Positions 1-14,400 of a stretch of DNA of 64,000 nucleotides are shown here, in pieces (position 1 is the stretch's first letter; every line of letters begins with the position of its first letter). Below the pieces are notes generated by a model. The model saw only the letters and a list, made by a program, of their open reading frames with translations. It searched no databases and was not told where the DNA came from. Made by a program: the position numbers and the translations under genes. This stretch comes from Scolanthus callimorphus (lineage: Eukaryota > Cnidaria > Anthozoa > Actiniaria > Edwardsiidae), in the NCBI GenBank assembly GCA_033964015.1, contig CM066912.1, positions 12,621,399-12,685,398 on the forward strand, written 5' to 3'.

Positions 1-1216
1 CCCTCCCCCGGGACCAGAAAAAGACAAAGATTACATCGACACTGCGTAAAGCTTCACTACAAAATATTTCCGCCCAGAACTTCAACTCCATTTATTCTGT
101 CCGAGCTTTTATAATTCGTTTTTATAAACTGTACTTTTAGATTTCTACTGTCTGAAAACGAGACAAAATATAAGTAAGCAAGTGAAACAAATCCGTCAGT
201 CTCAAATCGTAATTGAAATATTCTTCTTCTACTAAGGTATTGTAATATTTTTAGTAGTGACATACAAACGTCTCCACTAATTTCTCTTGGCCATTCGCTG
301 TTGTAGCCATTTGGCTACAAAGTCCATTCATTTGTCGTCCCGGGCCGGACCATGCCTCGGCATTTTTTTTTATGTGACGTTATTTTCTGTAACTGGGACA
401 TTGTAACTGCCAATTGATTGTTATAACTGGTCAGGGAAGTGAACTGGTTCTGTAGTTCCGCAAAACTCAACGCGCTAAAAGATTTTGAAAGAGAACCAAA
501 ATTCCCCACCCCCCTCCCCTGGAGAAAAACAAATCCCGACCCCGGGGCGAGCAAATTTCCCAAATTCCCGACCCAGGGAACCCAGTGGAGTAGCAAATGC
601 CCCAGGGTGTCCGGGGGTGGGGTGGGGTGGGGTGGGGGGTGGGTAGGTCACCGCTGGAATTGTGACTGATACATTAATTTGCATTGGTTATAAACAAACA
701 CAAAATTCCCATCTATGCAGTCACATTATTCAGTAGAAAGACATTGCTCGATACCTCGTTCAATATTACACCTATTTGCGGCTCAACAGTACGTCTATAG
801 CTCTCCCTTCGAATTGTTCGCTTTAAAGTGCCACCGACACGTACTTCTCACATGTGTTCCTGAGAACTTGTAATTTTCCAGGTTAAACGCTAAATTGACC
901 GGACTATTTCTTAGCAATACAAAACTTCGAATTGTCAAAATATGGCAATAATATGTTCAACTTGTCATCTGAACATTTGAAGATATTATAAAATACGTGA
1001 ATATTCGCGATTATATTTTCAGGGGACTGGGTCGAGTAAGTAATTCTTTAATTTCTTTAATTTCTGAGTAAAAATAGGTAAAGTCCTAATAATCCACATG
1101 CAGCTATGAGGACATTGCTATTATTGTTAGGGTTTTAACTTCACACTTTATCATTTATATTGCCGTGTGAATTATATCCTTCGTCAAACAAACGCAATGT
1201 TCTCCTTTACTTTTAG
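1..1216. other. Upstream flank or 5' intron of the KDZ-USP-Ulp1 gene
   Basis: No convincing gene was seen. A G-rich stretch near 612-640 repeats GGGGT, and 480-600 is C-rich. A possible 13-nt microexon lies at 1023-1035, between a good acceptor (ttttcag) and a good donor (gtaagt). Its last base would complete the first split codon of the exon at 1217. The phase fits but there is no other support. Confidence 0.4.
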
Positions 1217-2449
1217 GACGGACAATTTTAAGATGTAACCTAGATTGTTTAAAGGGGCACGAGACCAGAAGCCATTGGCACTGCTGCTACTGCCAAAAGG
1301 CATTCATGAGAGAAGGGCAACTCTGGGATCACGTCCAAAGACACATTAAGCCATTGCGAACACCAATCCCGCAATCATTTCATGTCGACCCTTCAGCTTC
1401 ATCGCCGATACCTTCATCCTCGACAACATTTAGGTGCGACAGCTGCAGCATCCTGTACCCCAACAAAAGTGCTCTCCAGAGGCACGTAAGGGAGCAACAC
1501 AAGAGGAAAGTCGAAGGGTTGGTCCACGCCGGTAGGTACCTTCCCAGTGTATGCGTTGACTTGAGTAGAGGAATCTTCCTGGTAAGTCGCGCAGGCAGTG
1601 GCACAAGACAACCTATTCATTGCCAGCATGCCACAAGTGGAATTATGGAGCCAGTGCTGACATCCTGCGAGCTCGAAGAATGCAGGGAAGCCATGAAAGT
1701 GGCCTGCACCAGCGGACTACCTGCGTTCGAATGTACTCATTTAAGAAGCATCCAGTACTCCAAACCTTTCGAGATGCCACAACGTCTGCTGGATTCAACT
1801 TTAGAAGATCTGGCAGGAAAAAAAGTCAGGTGGTTGAAAGACAGTAGAAAGGAGGAATGTAAGGCACACCGTGACAGCGCCGAGAATGGTAATTTCCCTT
1901 TAGTCGTGCGACACAGCACAGACGAAGATGGGTTATACTCGCAGAGATACATCTATCTGTCTGTGTGGGATGGTAAAGTTCACTATTATTCAAGGTTTGG
2001 GCGAGTGGTAGTGACATACGACAGAGAAATCAACAGATGGATGTGTGCATGCTGCAATGGAAATGTTTCATGTGTACATAAAGCTGTGGGAAAGTGGTTC
2101 TTGTACCAAACAGATCCTGAAGCGATAGAGTTGTTCGAAAGTGGCAATGCAGATGTCGACGTGGATATTCAAAGTGCTGAAGAAATCGGCCCTTTGAGTC
2201 AAGAAACCCTTACAGGATCCTCTGCTTACCCACCGATGGGCTCCACCCTAGAAAGAATGGTGGATTACATCTACCGGCATAAACGAATCCCTGACTCTAT
2301 TCCTCAAGACCTACTTCAGGCTACTGTTATCCAGTCTAAGAACTTAGCCTTCATCCCTAGTGAGGCTGAATGCTGTGGCATGCCATTATCGGGTCCTAAA
2401 CAGACCGGAACCAGAGCTATGGTAGTGACTATGACGAACGTTGTGCGAG
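1217..2449 (+). other. Exon 1: two C2H2 fingers, CxC4 cluster and SWIM zinc finger
   Basis: Residues are numbered from the first visible codon. The first C2H2 finger is residues 22-42 (C22, C25, H38, H42; HWHCCYC start). The second is 73-94 (C73, C76, H89, H94). A cysteine cluster with ECREAMKVAC and AFECTHLRSIQY motifs follows, as in CxC4 domains that accompany KDZ transposases. A SWIM finger CxCx6CxH is at C276, C278, C285 and H287. These modules bind zinc and probably DNA. The exon ends in the codon split by the donor at 2450; the open frame continues only five codons beyond it. Confidence 0.85.
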
Positions 2450-5400
2450 GTAAAGCCATGTAACATTAACAGGTGGTCTTGAATGAAACATTTGTGACGC
2501 GTTTTGTTTGTGTTTAATAGGTCAAGCGGATGGCACACAACGAGCACCCCCTCATTAAATGTGTTTAGTAAAAATGAATTTTTAAAGTTGCTAGAAAAAT
2601 GTTATGTGTTCCTTTTTCCCAGGAAGCATTTTCAGTGATAGTTTTCCAGCAAAAGCACAGTTGATTTTTTTTCCCAGCCAGCAAACGTTGTTGCCCAGAA
2701 GATAGAAATCAGGATTTTAGATCGACATTTGATGGAAAAAAAAACACGGAAAAAAGGAAGAAAGATAACATTGTTTCCCAGCAACGAGAAAATAGCAGAA
2801 AATTATCAGCCAGCAAGAGAAAGGGTTGCGGAACAGATCCGTTTTGTGCGTCATTATTCATCCCTCATTATTGTAAAATGAGTATACAGTGTTTGTTTGC
2901 GCTTTATATTCATGTATTTCACTACAGATTTTACCAAGTATTTCGAGCAATTTTGTCAAAAAGTGGTTTCCTCTTGGTTTCACTTTTCATTTTGGTTCGC
3001 TTTGGAAGAACTACTATAAGGAATTAGTAATCTGGGTTCGCCGAGCATTGAAATTCTCATGAAAGCAGAGAAATTGAATTTAGAAGTTCGCCAATTGGAG
3101 TACAATAATAGGAAAACTCCACCCAAGTCAAGCGCAATTCCTTCCAAATACAATTTTTTTCAGAAGGTTGCTTTAAAGATTTCTTGATGAAACTAAACTC
3201 GAGTTACTTAAATAAAGCCATTAATGGTAACCTTTCTAGTAACCTGATTTTTGAACTGACTGTCTATACCACTTTTTTTTCTTTACGCTTTACTCACCTG
3301 TAGTTCCTTCGTTTCAGGTGCATCGACATACTTCAAACAATGCGATTCATGTGGTATGATGTACCGATATCAAGATTTAAGCGAGGGGGTGCACAACTAT
3401 GACGACAAGCACCTGTTTTCGCTTGGTTTGATGGTATTTTTGCGCGCTTTTATAAAGGTAAGTCTCTGATTTATATGTAGTTCAGAAGAGAGGAAGGAAG
3501 AGGCGCAAGAACAGGGAATAACGGAAAGCGGAAATGACATTTTTTGATCTCTTTTCTTTATAATTTAATTGCGCTGCACTTATCCCAATCTTTTTACTGA
3601 ATAGCCCAGACTCCACAAAGCTGAAAGAGCCCGAGGTTCTGCTAACTCTAGCCCACTCTCTCACCTAGAGCACCCCGGCTCAGAAAGTCCTCGGCACATG
3701 ACCACTGCTTGAAAACATTGGTTTGTCCTTTGTTTTGAAACGGTCATGTGAAACAGCCTCCCCCGTGGTCTTCTCTCGAGTCAACCGCCATTTTGAAAAA
3801 CGACCGAGAAGACCCTAGGGATGAGGTTGCTCTGTTTTAAATCTTTTGCATACGTCAGTCTGTGACCAGAGCCTCGTTTTCGAACCGGGGAGTTCTGTGT
3901 ATCGAATGAATGTTTGACCACTTTATGCAGATAAAATGAGAATAATTTTATCGGAGTTAAACCGAGTCGAGCGTGCGCTCCTGGGATCTGCCCCTGCTGG
4001 AGCTTTGGGACCCCCCTCACCTCGGGCGCCCTTTGGCCTTTTGCACTTCCAGTTCAGCTAGGAATTCGTGTTTACCGCCAGAAAGTTATTTTACCCCAAC
4101 TTATCTGCGACGATGAGTTTAATTCACCTGGCAGGAAGGTTCTATCTATTTCATAATTATGGTAATTTTTCATGTGTTTCAAGGAGAATACGGCAGTTGG
4201 ACGAAGTGTATCAGCTTTAAAGAGTATGTACAGTGAGCTGGCTGCCATACCGGACAATGTTTTCCGGAACGCGTACTACCACTTTGAAGCGCTTTCAAAC
4301 CACAACTACAACTTCTTCTGTTTTAAATGTGGCTACCACCCACCCATTATTATATGGGACCTTTGCAAGAAAGGATGTTTCTCTCTTGCTCGTAAGTATG
4401 AACTTTAGTTTATTTTCATTTTGATATGGTATACTATTCAGAAAAAGAGGAGGCGCAATTGTCACTGATATGGAGATCTGATAATGCGTACATATTGCCA
4501 AAAGATGCCTGCAAGGTTGTCTTCAAGATTGATGTTCATAGCGAGTACATTTTTAAAGTTGTAGACGAAAATATATTTTCGCGAAATGCGCTCTGACTTT
4601 CGCATAAGTCACCTTAAATATTAGTTTTTGTCCAATATGCGTAATCAGTTTTTTTTTTCGGTGATCAGGTTAAGTATTTACCACTTGTTGCCCAGTCCAA
4701 AAATGCAAGTTTATACTTGTCTTGTCTTTAAAGAGCCATCGAGGACGAATTACCTGTACAGATCTCTAAATCATCGACATCTAAAAACAAAGTTTTAGAT
4801 TTCCTGAATTACCAAATTTACTCAAAGTCTTTCCATCGAGAAAATTGCTCTATATGTTCTTTATATCTGCCCACTTGGTACAGTTGATTTACATTTTTGA
4901 AATAAAACCATATAAATGCCCGCAATAACGGCTCTGTTGCCGGACAATCACAGAATTACTTATTCCGTCGTATTTTGACCACAGTTGGTGACTTAGAAGT
5001 TCCTAACACATCCGAAGAAAATGACATTGTGGATATAGAAGAGTTTTGGACTAAGATTCACCAATCCATAATCTGCAAGGGTCTTTTGAAAGGTGAGTAA
5101 TTATGGGATGGCAATGGTTGGTTTTAAGCATGCATAGCAGTTCATAAAATGTTGTTGATGTTGTTGTTGCTTACTACTCTCCAAAGCCTTCATAATGATA
5201 TAATACATGTATCTAGCTTAAAAGCAGACGAAATGACAACTAAAGGGAGATGACCTTCAAACCTTTCTCATACCCTTAACATGCTTAACAACGGTTACAT
5301 ACATACATACATTGTTTCTTTATTTTAACTCGAATTTTAGAGTAGCTCATAGAAGCTAGTATCTTCGAGTATACACTACTGAAAACATACGCACAAAAAA

Positions 5401-8400
5401 CATTACTCCTATTTACAATTGGTTGAAAAAGTAAGACAAAATGAAGTAGAGAAAACTACGAGACAAAAAATATATGCAGCTAAAGCTGATTTACAAAAGT
5501 TTTAACATCTGTAATTGCTCTAAGTTTGTCTGGCATAGACAGTATTTCGTTGCTGTATACAGAAAATAGTTAAGGCCATATGTAGTGGTTGATGGTTAAG
5601 CCAGAGAAAGAATATTTGTCCCTCGTAAAGAGTAGGTCACATTTCTTGTTGGTTTCAATTATTGTAGAATCTTTTTTTCTTACCCCTTTGGCGGCCCCAG
5701 GCATAAAACGCAGAGAGCTACCCTTCCACGGTAGCTCATACGTTCATACATAATGAACCTACCATAATGAATTGCCTACATTATAATTCTTTGTAGCTCC
5801 ACAGACCAATCCATTTAACGTCGAGCCTTCATACAAGTTTTGGGCTCCTTGGATTGGCCAGTTCTCGCGCCGTGGACCTAAAATTTACAACACCGAATAC
5901 AGGAAAGTTGCCAGCCTACCTGTCGTAGAAGAGGTTTCACAACCCCCCACAGACGTGCAAGGAGTGTCTGAACCACTGGCAGAAACGATATCAGAAGAAG
6001 ACCTCGTGGAAATGATGCAATTTTCCCAGGTTAGTTATTGATATTTATAATATAGAGACGACATAACGCGCGCTCTGATTGGTCCAAATCTATGCTCTAT
6101 TATACCGATAAAGTAATGGTTCTTCCCCGCTATATCATAAAAACACTATAGCACAACTTTCTATGACTTTTATCGGCAAATAGGCACTTGTGATGTTGGG
6201 AGAGACACAACGTTCTCGTGTGTCGCGCGCGCGTGACAAATTTTGTCAACGGCTGAACATTTCCCTCAGAATCAAGACTTTTGTTGCATGATTTCCTCGT
6301 GTTACAATGCTAGTTTTGGTAAAATTATCTTGAGAAAATTATCTTAGCTTACGATCATTCATAAGAATAGATATACAAGTGGAAAGAATTTAAAGCGCAG
6401 CGTTCAACCATCATGCAACAAGTCATAACAACTGTAACACACTCGCCAAACGGACGCAACATGTTGTGTTCAATAATGTTGAACGTTGTTGCACAACAAA
6501 ATTGCCTTTTGTGAAAAAGAAAAACATGCGAAGGTAACGGTTTTCTGTCGGCATATGTTGAAGTTATGGCAGGAAGTTTATTCCTCTACTGAATACATGT
6601 TGTTATTTTCTTACAATTAGGCAAAGACGTTGCAGAAGTTATGTCGCACTTACGGTGCAAAGAATACCGCGGTTATGTCGAAGGTAGACTGTATAACGCA
6701 CTTAAGGAAGAAACTCGACATACCTGAGAACTTTAAAAAGATTTTCAGCAAAATATGGGGGGCATCGGGTAAGTATTTACTTATGTTGCCATTAATGTTC
6801 GAGCCCCGACAAGCGAAACTGCCGTTCGTACTTTCGAGAAAAGCGCAAAAGAAGGTCAGAACTACAGTACAAACTCCTATAACATTGGACATTCAGATTT
6901 TTGGCGGCTTGCTGTTTGAAAACTGGGTAGCCAGTCTGCTCATTCTGTACATAAAACATGATAAATACTGTATATGATCCATTCTCGCAAGATGGGGGCC
7001 CAGCACATGAAGGGCAAATCATGCAACTAATTTGGACATTCGTTTTTTTTTTATTTCATTTTGCTTTAAGGTGGCTGGGCGTCTGGTTGCTGTCCACATT
7101 TGGTCGTCTATTGCTTAAAGTTTGTTCTCCGAGGAGAGAGCCCTCGCGACTATGTTGATCTTCTTAGATCGATGAAGCACCAGCCCAACATCAGCATCTC
7201 TGATATCCCGCACCGGTTGGCAAAGCATGCAAATAACACCGTTCCCGGATTATTCAGTCCAAACGAGGGGAGGCTGTTTCCTGTAACAGACGAAAACATC
7301 AGGATGGCGGAAGAAGGGACTTTGCAGAAGCACATTCCCTGGATTTCCAACAGTTCTTTGATGAATATCGCTGCGGCCACAGAAGATGGTGAACATCCTG
7401 TTACAGGAAAAAACGTGCATTATTCCTTAAGCGACCATTGGCACCAGAGGAATTCCTCAGATAAGAGTGATCTGTTACGTCGTGTAAGTCTCGTTCCAGA
7501 GCTAAACGGGCTTATTAATACCGAAGCCGAGGAACAGATTCACAGGTCTATAAATTGCCTTAATTATTCATTGAATAACATGAACCCACTTCATCACATG
7601 TTCATGATGAGGCTGAAGATCCATCTTGGTAATGAGGAGCGAAACAAGGCATTCAGGGAATCACTCGTCAAATTGTTCAGCGCGCATGCCGGGGATGCGG
7701 TTAACCTTAGTTTGAACGACGAAGGTAGAATGCAGATGTTTAATAAATCATCACGCCCATCCGCAAGTAGTCACCGTGATGCAGCACCTTCTCGTGAAGC
7801 ACAAGACGCCACAGACTCATCCTCTCGCCAAACATCTTCCCGCCAAACACAGGACAGAAGGCCAAACCCGTCCATGAGTGCTACCCATGATGCAACATCC
7901 TCCCACCAAACACAGGACAAAAGCCCGAACCCGTCCGTGAGTGCTACCCATGATGCAACATCTTCCCGCCAAACACAGGACAAAAGCCCAACCCCGTCCG
8001 TGAGTGCTACCCATGATGCAACATCTTCCCGCCAAACACAGGACAAAAGCCCAAACCCGTCCGTGAGTGCTACCCATGATGCAACATCTTCCCGCCAAAC
8101 ACAGGACGAAAGCCCAAACCCGTCCGTGAGTGCTACCCATGATGCAACATCTTCCCGCCAAACACAGGACGAAAGCCCAAACCCGTCCGTGAGTGCTACC
8201 CATGATGCAAAATCTTCCCACCAAACACAGGACGAAAGCCCAAACCCGTCCGTGAGTGCTACCCATGATGCAACATCTTCCCGTCAAACACAGGACGAAA
8301 GCCCAAACCCGTCCGTGAGTGCTACCCGTGATGCAACATCTTCCCACCAAACACAGGACGAAAGCCCAAACCCGTCCGTGAGTGCTACCCGTGATGCAAA

Positions 8401-11400
8401 ATCTTCCCACCAAACACAGGACGAAAGCCCAAACCCGTCCGTGAGTGCTACCCATGATGCAACATCTTCCCGCCAAACACAGGACGACAGCCCAAACCCG
8501 TCCGTGAGTGCTACCCATGATGCAACATCCTCCCACCAAACACAGGCCAAAAGCCCAACCCCGTCCGTGAGTGCTACCCATGATGCAACATCTTCCCGCC
8601 AAACACAGGACAAGACCACAAAACCACCTGACAGTAGCCGCCATGATGCATCAGCACCTTCCCGACAAACACATGACAACAATAATCTAAATTATCTCTC
8701 ATATCCGATCGGGGTGCAAAACATCGCACAAAGTTGTTGGTTCGGGTCGCTGATCAACAGTGTGGCACATAATACCAGACTTGCCGCCTGGTTAATTGGT
8801 GAGTACAGAATAAAGTCCTTCAAAGAAAGTATCTTATAAAACGCGGTGTTACTGAATTTTGACGATCGTCATCGCGCTATAATATCAAAAGAGAAATGAT
8901 GATGAAAATAGTGATAATGAGCATACAACGCTTTTTAGTAAATATCTCAAATATTATTAATGACTATGCAGTTATGTACTTGCTTTTTCTTTTTATCATT
9001 GCCCCTCCCCCAGTATTTCCCCAAACAACCCTAAATCTTCCGATTTTGCATCCCATATCAAAGTTTCTCCAAACAAGAGTTAAACCTTTCGCTAAGAACT
9101 GCCTTGTGTTTTTTATATGTCGTGCCCAGTGTTTTTAGGCTTGCTACCAGGGCCCTGAGACAGGCAAACCATAAACGTTATATGTTTTTTTAGGCAAAGG
9201 ATCTATGAACATGCCAAATAGAAACTCGATTTTAACATTTTTTTAAATGTTTTATAAAGGGCAAGTCAAACAATACCTTCTATATTCTTGTATTCTCGCT
9301 ATTCAGAAAATGGCACAGACGAAGACGCAACGCTTCTTGGACAGATGTCCTTGGTGCTCAAAAGACTTCAGGCTGGTGGCCACGGGGCGTCACTTGATCC
9401 CGAATATGCACTGGTACGATGATCTGATTATTACACAATTATTGTGTTTACTGAATAACTTGCATCTTACTTTTTCCCTTTGTTTTGCGTGTAGGCTCTG
9501 TTTCACAGCCTTAACGAACGAATACAAATCGGACAGCAGCAAGATGTCCACGAGGCTCTGACCTTGATATTGTCTGCAATTAATCCCGTAAGTGATCTCA
9601 CTGTCAAACGACATGAAGAGTGCCCCCCTGACAGAGCGAAAATGACCAAAAATGAAATGTCTAACTTCACCATATTTCAATTTATTATATAGACACGAGT
9701 GTTTTACTGGGAAATACGCCACTCGTAGATCTCATACGAAGCTACATCCGGGTCCTCAGTGACATATTTTCCCATATCAAGAAAATTTCGCCAAAAGCTG
9801 TCGTTTTGCCGACGTTGCAAAACCCTTATTAGGAAATCCCCCTTACCTTATTTGGAAGGTCTGTAAGTACTTTTCTTCATATCTTAGAGAAAAAAGCAGG
9901 AAAATTAACCAAAACTTGCAGATACTCGAGAAACATCCTTCTCTTGGTCGCCATTTTGTTTTTGCCCCCGCCGAGGGGCCTGAGTCACGTTTTGAACACC
10001 ACAGGCAACCCGCGCGGATTTGCCATAAAAACGACAGCACTTTCTTGATATATATCCTCACTAGTGAGGATATCGGTCAAAACAAAAATGCTTGGAAATC
10101 AATTTGGAATATTTTTTTTCTGGTTTGTCTATATAATAAAAAGAAAATTACACGGTGGCTTGAAGATATGAGTTTTATTTTCTCGTGTCAAAAACAATAT
10201 TTTACTCATTCGCTGCGCTCATTCGTAAAATATTGTTCTTGCCACTCGAAAATAAAACTCATATCTTCGCGCCACCGTGTAATATCCTCTATATATAAGC
10301 TCAATATTCCGTATACAAAGAGTTTCTATGACTAAAAGTTTAATTCCAAATTTTAAAAACATTTGAAGAATATGAATTTTAGATATGATTGAACAAAGTT
10401 TGCAGAATTCCTGATCAAAGTACTAATTCTCCCATAAAATGGTACATAAACCAAAGTTCAAAGCATAATATCTCAAAGACGGATCCATTAAAAATAGTCA
10501 TTTTTTATATTTTGTTTTTAATCAGGCAAGGAGTCTGTATGCAAAAAATCAAGCTTATCTGAGCTAACCTGACCTTATTATTTGAAATTTAGTGATCTAC
10601 GTAGGTCATTTCCGCTCTGTCTGCTTTGAAATTTAGTGATCTAAGTATGTCATTTCCGCTCTGTCTGCCCCCCTAGAGTTTAATATTCAATTCATTATTC
10701 CATTATTGATTTCATTATTCAATGCAAAAATGCATTTCTCGATTCAATATTAATAGAGAGGACAAAACAGTCAAGATTGGTGCCAATATTCAATATTATA
10801 AATACTAAAGGGAGGCTGTCACGCAATTGCGCAACTGCGCATCTCAAAACAAAGAAGTATCGTCCCATAACGTTGGCCAGCGCATGCTGAAAACCACGAA
10901 ACAAATCCGATTTAATCTCGCTATTTATCGAGCCATCCGACCAAATGTTTACGTTTTACATATTCCTCAATAGTTTTCTGATAGGATGGTCTAAATAGTT
11001 TTGTCCAGTGATCGTTCCTGGAGCATGCGCCTATCGTGACAGCCTCCCTTTAAACGATCAACTTTTGATTTCTGAATAAGCAATTGTTCACCCAGAGTAT
11101 TTATTTAGATTACAAAATGTTCAATATTGAATTTCATTTTTGGATTGAATAATTCAATAACGGAACAAATCTAGGAGGGGGGCACACTTCATGTCTTTTG
11201 ACTGTAATGCGTGTACGAGCTACAATGAACACCAAACCTAGGAGACTATCCGTTGATGATTTTTTAAATAATATTTACAACGACGGAGGAGGGGTCCGCC
11301 TTAGCTTTAGGGTGTGTGCAGCGATACAAACAGCTTTTATATAGGAGGATCCTTTGTCTACATCTTGAGCTCATTAGCATAGGCAATGTTCACAGTCAGA

Positions 11401-14400
11401 CCGTTCGAGGGAGTTATAAAATATGCGTAAATAAAACATAATTGGAAAATTTCAAGGTGATATCTCGAATTATAAGCGCACGCAACGTTCAATTTTGAGG
11501 AAACATGTGAGGTAATGCGCGTTTTGCACCAATGAGTTCACACAATTTTGAAATGCTTCAGCTAGTTTGAAAAATGAAACAGAACTAAGAAAGGAAACAG
11601 GACTTTTTAAGAATAAAAAATAAACTTGTTTTAAGATTATCGTTGCATTTTCAAAGCTAGATAGCGTTCCAAAATCTCGTGAATGTAAACAATAACGTCA
11701 GCAAGGATCCTCCTATATGTATATGGTTGTCTTTTTTCCCTTTCAAATCGTCGCCTTTAAAGACCGGATTAAGGAATCCAAGCTCAGCCAGTATTCTGAC
11801 GACCTACATTTGCGAGGAATGTAACAAGGTAAATATATAATGGTATGACTAGTTTTACGGGAAAACTAGGGTGGTCTGCATCGGCGGAAACGTGAACAAC
11901 ACAAACAAGCAAAGGTTGAGATTTATGTTAAACGCCGTGGAAAAATGAAAATGGTGTTTTGCTGACGTTTCGAGCGTTAGCCCTTCGTCGGAAGGAGCTC
12001 CGACGAAGGGCTGTTCAAGGTAAATATATAAATGTTATAAATTATTATGTCGGATTTCAAGGGAAACGTGATATCGAACTTTTTAAAGGGGAGGGTAATG
12101 CTACTTTCCATTGATAGACTGCGAGAGTACAATATTATTTTCAAAAAACCTCTGATTACGATATCCGTTGACGATCAAACATGCATAATTTTCTCATTGG
12201 AATTCACTTTCACGTGACTAAAATTGAAATACTGTCCCGAATGCCAAATAAAGATAAAGATTTTCCCGACGTTTAAACTCAAGTGATTTGGGGGGGGGGG
12301 GGGATGAGTCCCTCATGTCGAATTATATAAAAAGGATAGCGATTTTGCAATTTTCAGTATTTGAATGAGTAGCTGCAAATTTCAGTATATAAGGGTTGAA
12401 ACATTTTGTTTGTATTAATAGACTACTGACCATGCTATTCAATGGGAGCACTATATATACAGTGTGGTCATGGCTAAAGGAAGTATCCAGGAGTGCTTAA
12501 CGAATGTGACACAAAGGACAATCCAGGAGAGGTTACCAAGTGAGTAACGCTGATTTTTCTTCAGCTGTTGTAGTCCCGATAGAGATATTGAAAACGAGTT
12601 TCTCTTTTTTTAAGGAAGTGTTCCTCGTGCCTTAAAGATACACGCCATAGTATGTGGAAGACCATGCTCCAAGAGCCCGATGTGCTTATGCTGCACGTAA
12701 AACGATACAACAGCGAACAAAAGAAGATATCCAGATCCTTCTTTATCAATGAGTAAGAACCAAACATATTTATACGAAGGATAATAAGATAACGTCGGTA
12801 GCGTTTTCAAAAAGCTCCGTTTACGGTGGGAAATTTTGCCGGTCTAGTGTGGACAGAAGGCACAACCGTATAAAAAATTAGCCGTTTTCAAATTTAGCCG
12901 GCGTGGTGTGGACGGGGCCTAATACAGAATACATTTTCGATCGTAACCACTTCATAGTGCTGAAATGCACTTAGTTTCTACTAGTGCGAGTCAATAAACG
13001 GACTTCTCAAATAACCGGGATATTCGAATGCCAGTAAAAACAGTCTTGTTGCGACCACTCTCCGTTGTAGAAAGCGGTGTGCGTTTAATATTGATGACTT
13101 TGTTTTACTGGTTTTAGAGTTCTGAACATCGATGGTTTGATTTCTTCGCCGGAACAGATGGAGCAGATGGGGTACAAATTGACCTCAGCTATAGTAAGTA
13201 AAACTAGACGCCGGTATTTTTAAAGTTACCGATGCTATTGCCAAACTCTTCACAAAATATAACACTTTTTTTTCCTATTATGTATTTGTCGCAGCTGCAT
13301 GACGGTGGCACGATAACGAGTGGTCATTGTAAGTTTATCCTCCAATGAGCTACTGAGAGCGCGAGCTCGTCAAATATTTATTCTAATTTCCTGGTTCTAT
13401 ATCTTTAAGACACTTCAGTAGTTAGAAGAGGAGCCGAATGGTTCTACATTAACGACGAGTTTGTTACACCTATCACAACGGCGGAAATGGAACATGCCTG
13501 TGAGGTAAGTCGATTTAAAAGAAATAAAGAATTGGCTCGAACCGTCACCATCATTCGTCATTGCACTCATGTAAATCGTGCCAATTTGGAAAAAGGTCTT
13601 GTAGCCATACTTGTCGGTGTTTTATGAAAGATGGGTTGCCGGAATTGCATTCAAACTTACAAGATTAGTCTGAAATTTATTGATTTATGTTCGGAGAGAA
13701 CATGAAATGCGCGGAATTGAAATCAAATGCCATTATTCTAACATTACATGCGCAGCAAGCGTTCCCGAGTTTTTAGCGACCCAAATCTCGATGGAGTTTC
13801 TCTACCTAAAAATTGATAGACGATTTTCCTTGATGTTAATTATGTTTCTCAACTAATAACTTAGTTGAAACATTCAACGGCGAACCAAGCTGTGGATTAT
13901 TTTTGTTGTGTTTACGACCATATTTGGTCAATAATGAACTCTCGACTGCTAACCCAAGCAGAATATTTCATTTTTCGCGCTAATAAAGTAGAGCGACTGT
14001 GGTACGTGATAATATACTAACATCTAACATCTTGAAGTCTTTAATTTGAAATCTGCTAAATTCTTTATTCTGCGAATATTCCACAGCTTGGCACGAAATA
14101 TATGTTTGTTACACATATATGTTTCTGTTTTTTTTTTTCTGAAAAGTTTTTTGTCATCGTAACTCGCACGTGCACTGATTTTGTAATAATGAACTTTCGG
14201 TATGAAGCTTATAAGTTTTGTTAAGCTAGTGAGAGTGTAAAGTAAAGCAGATGCAAACGTTGCACTGGTAAAAAAATACACATAAAATGAAATAGAGTAG
14301 TCAAGTGATGACGTCACAAAAAACAAATTTTCGATTTAGCAATATTTGTCCTTGGATTTGGAAAGAGCATAATAAGTGAATGCTATACACCAAAATTGAG

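Noticed and set aside
7771..8682. Minus-strand frames over the coding repeat
   Set aside because: They mirror the 63-bp array of exon 7 and have no homology signal.
11935..12015. gacgtttcgagcgttagccc with a cgtcggaaggagctccgacg hairpin
   Set aside because: It looks like a fragment of a common dispersed repeat. Only one end is visible, so no element could be defined.
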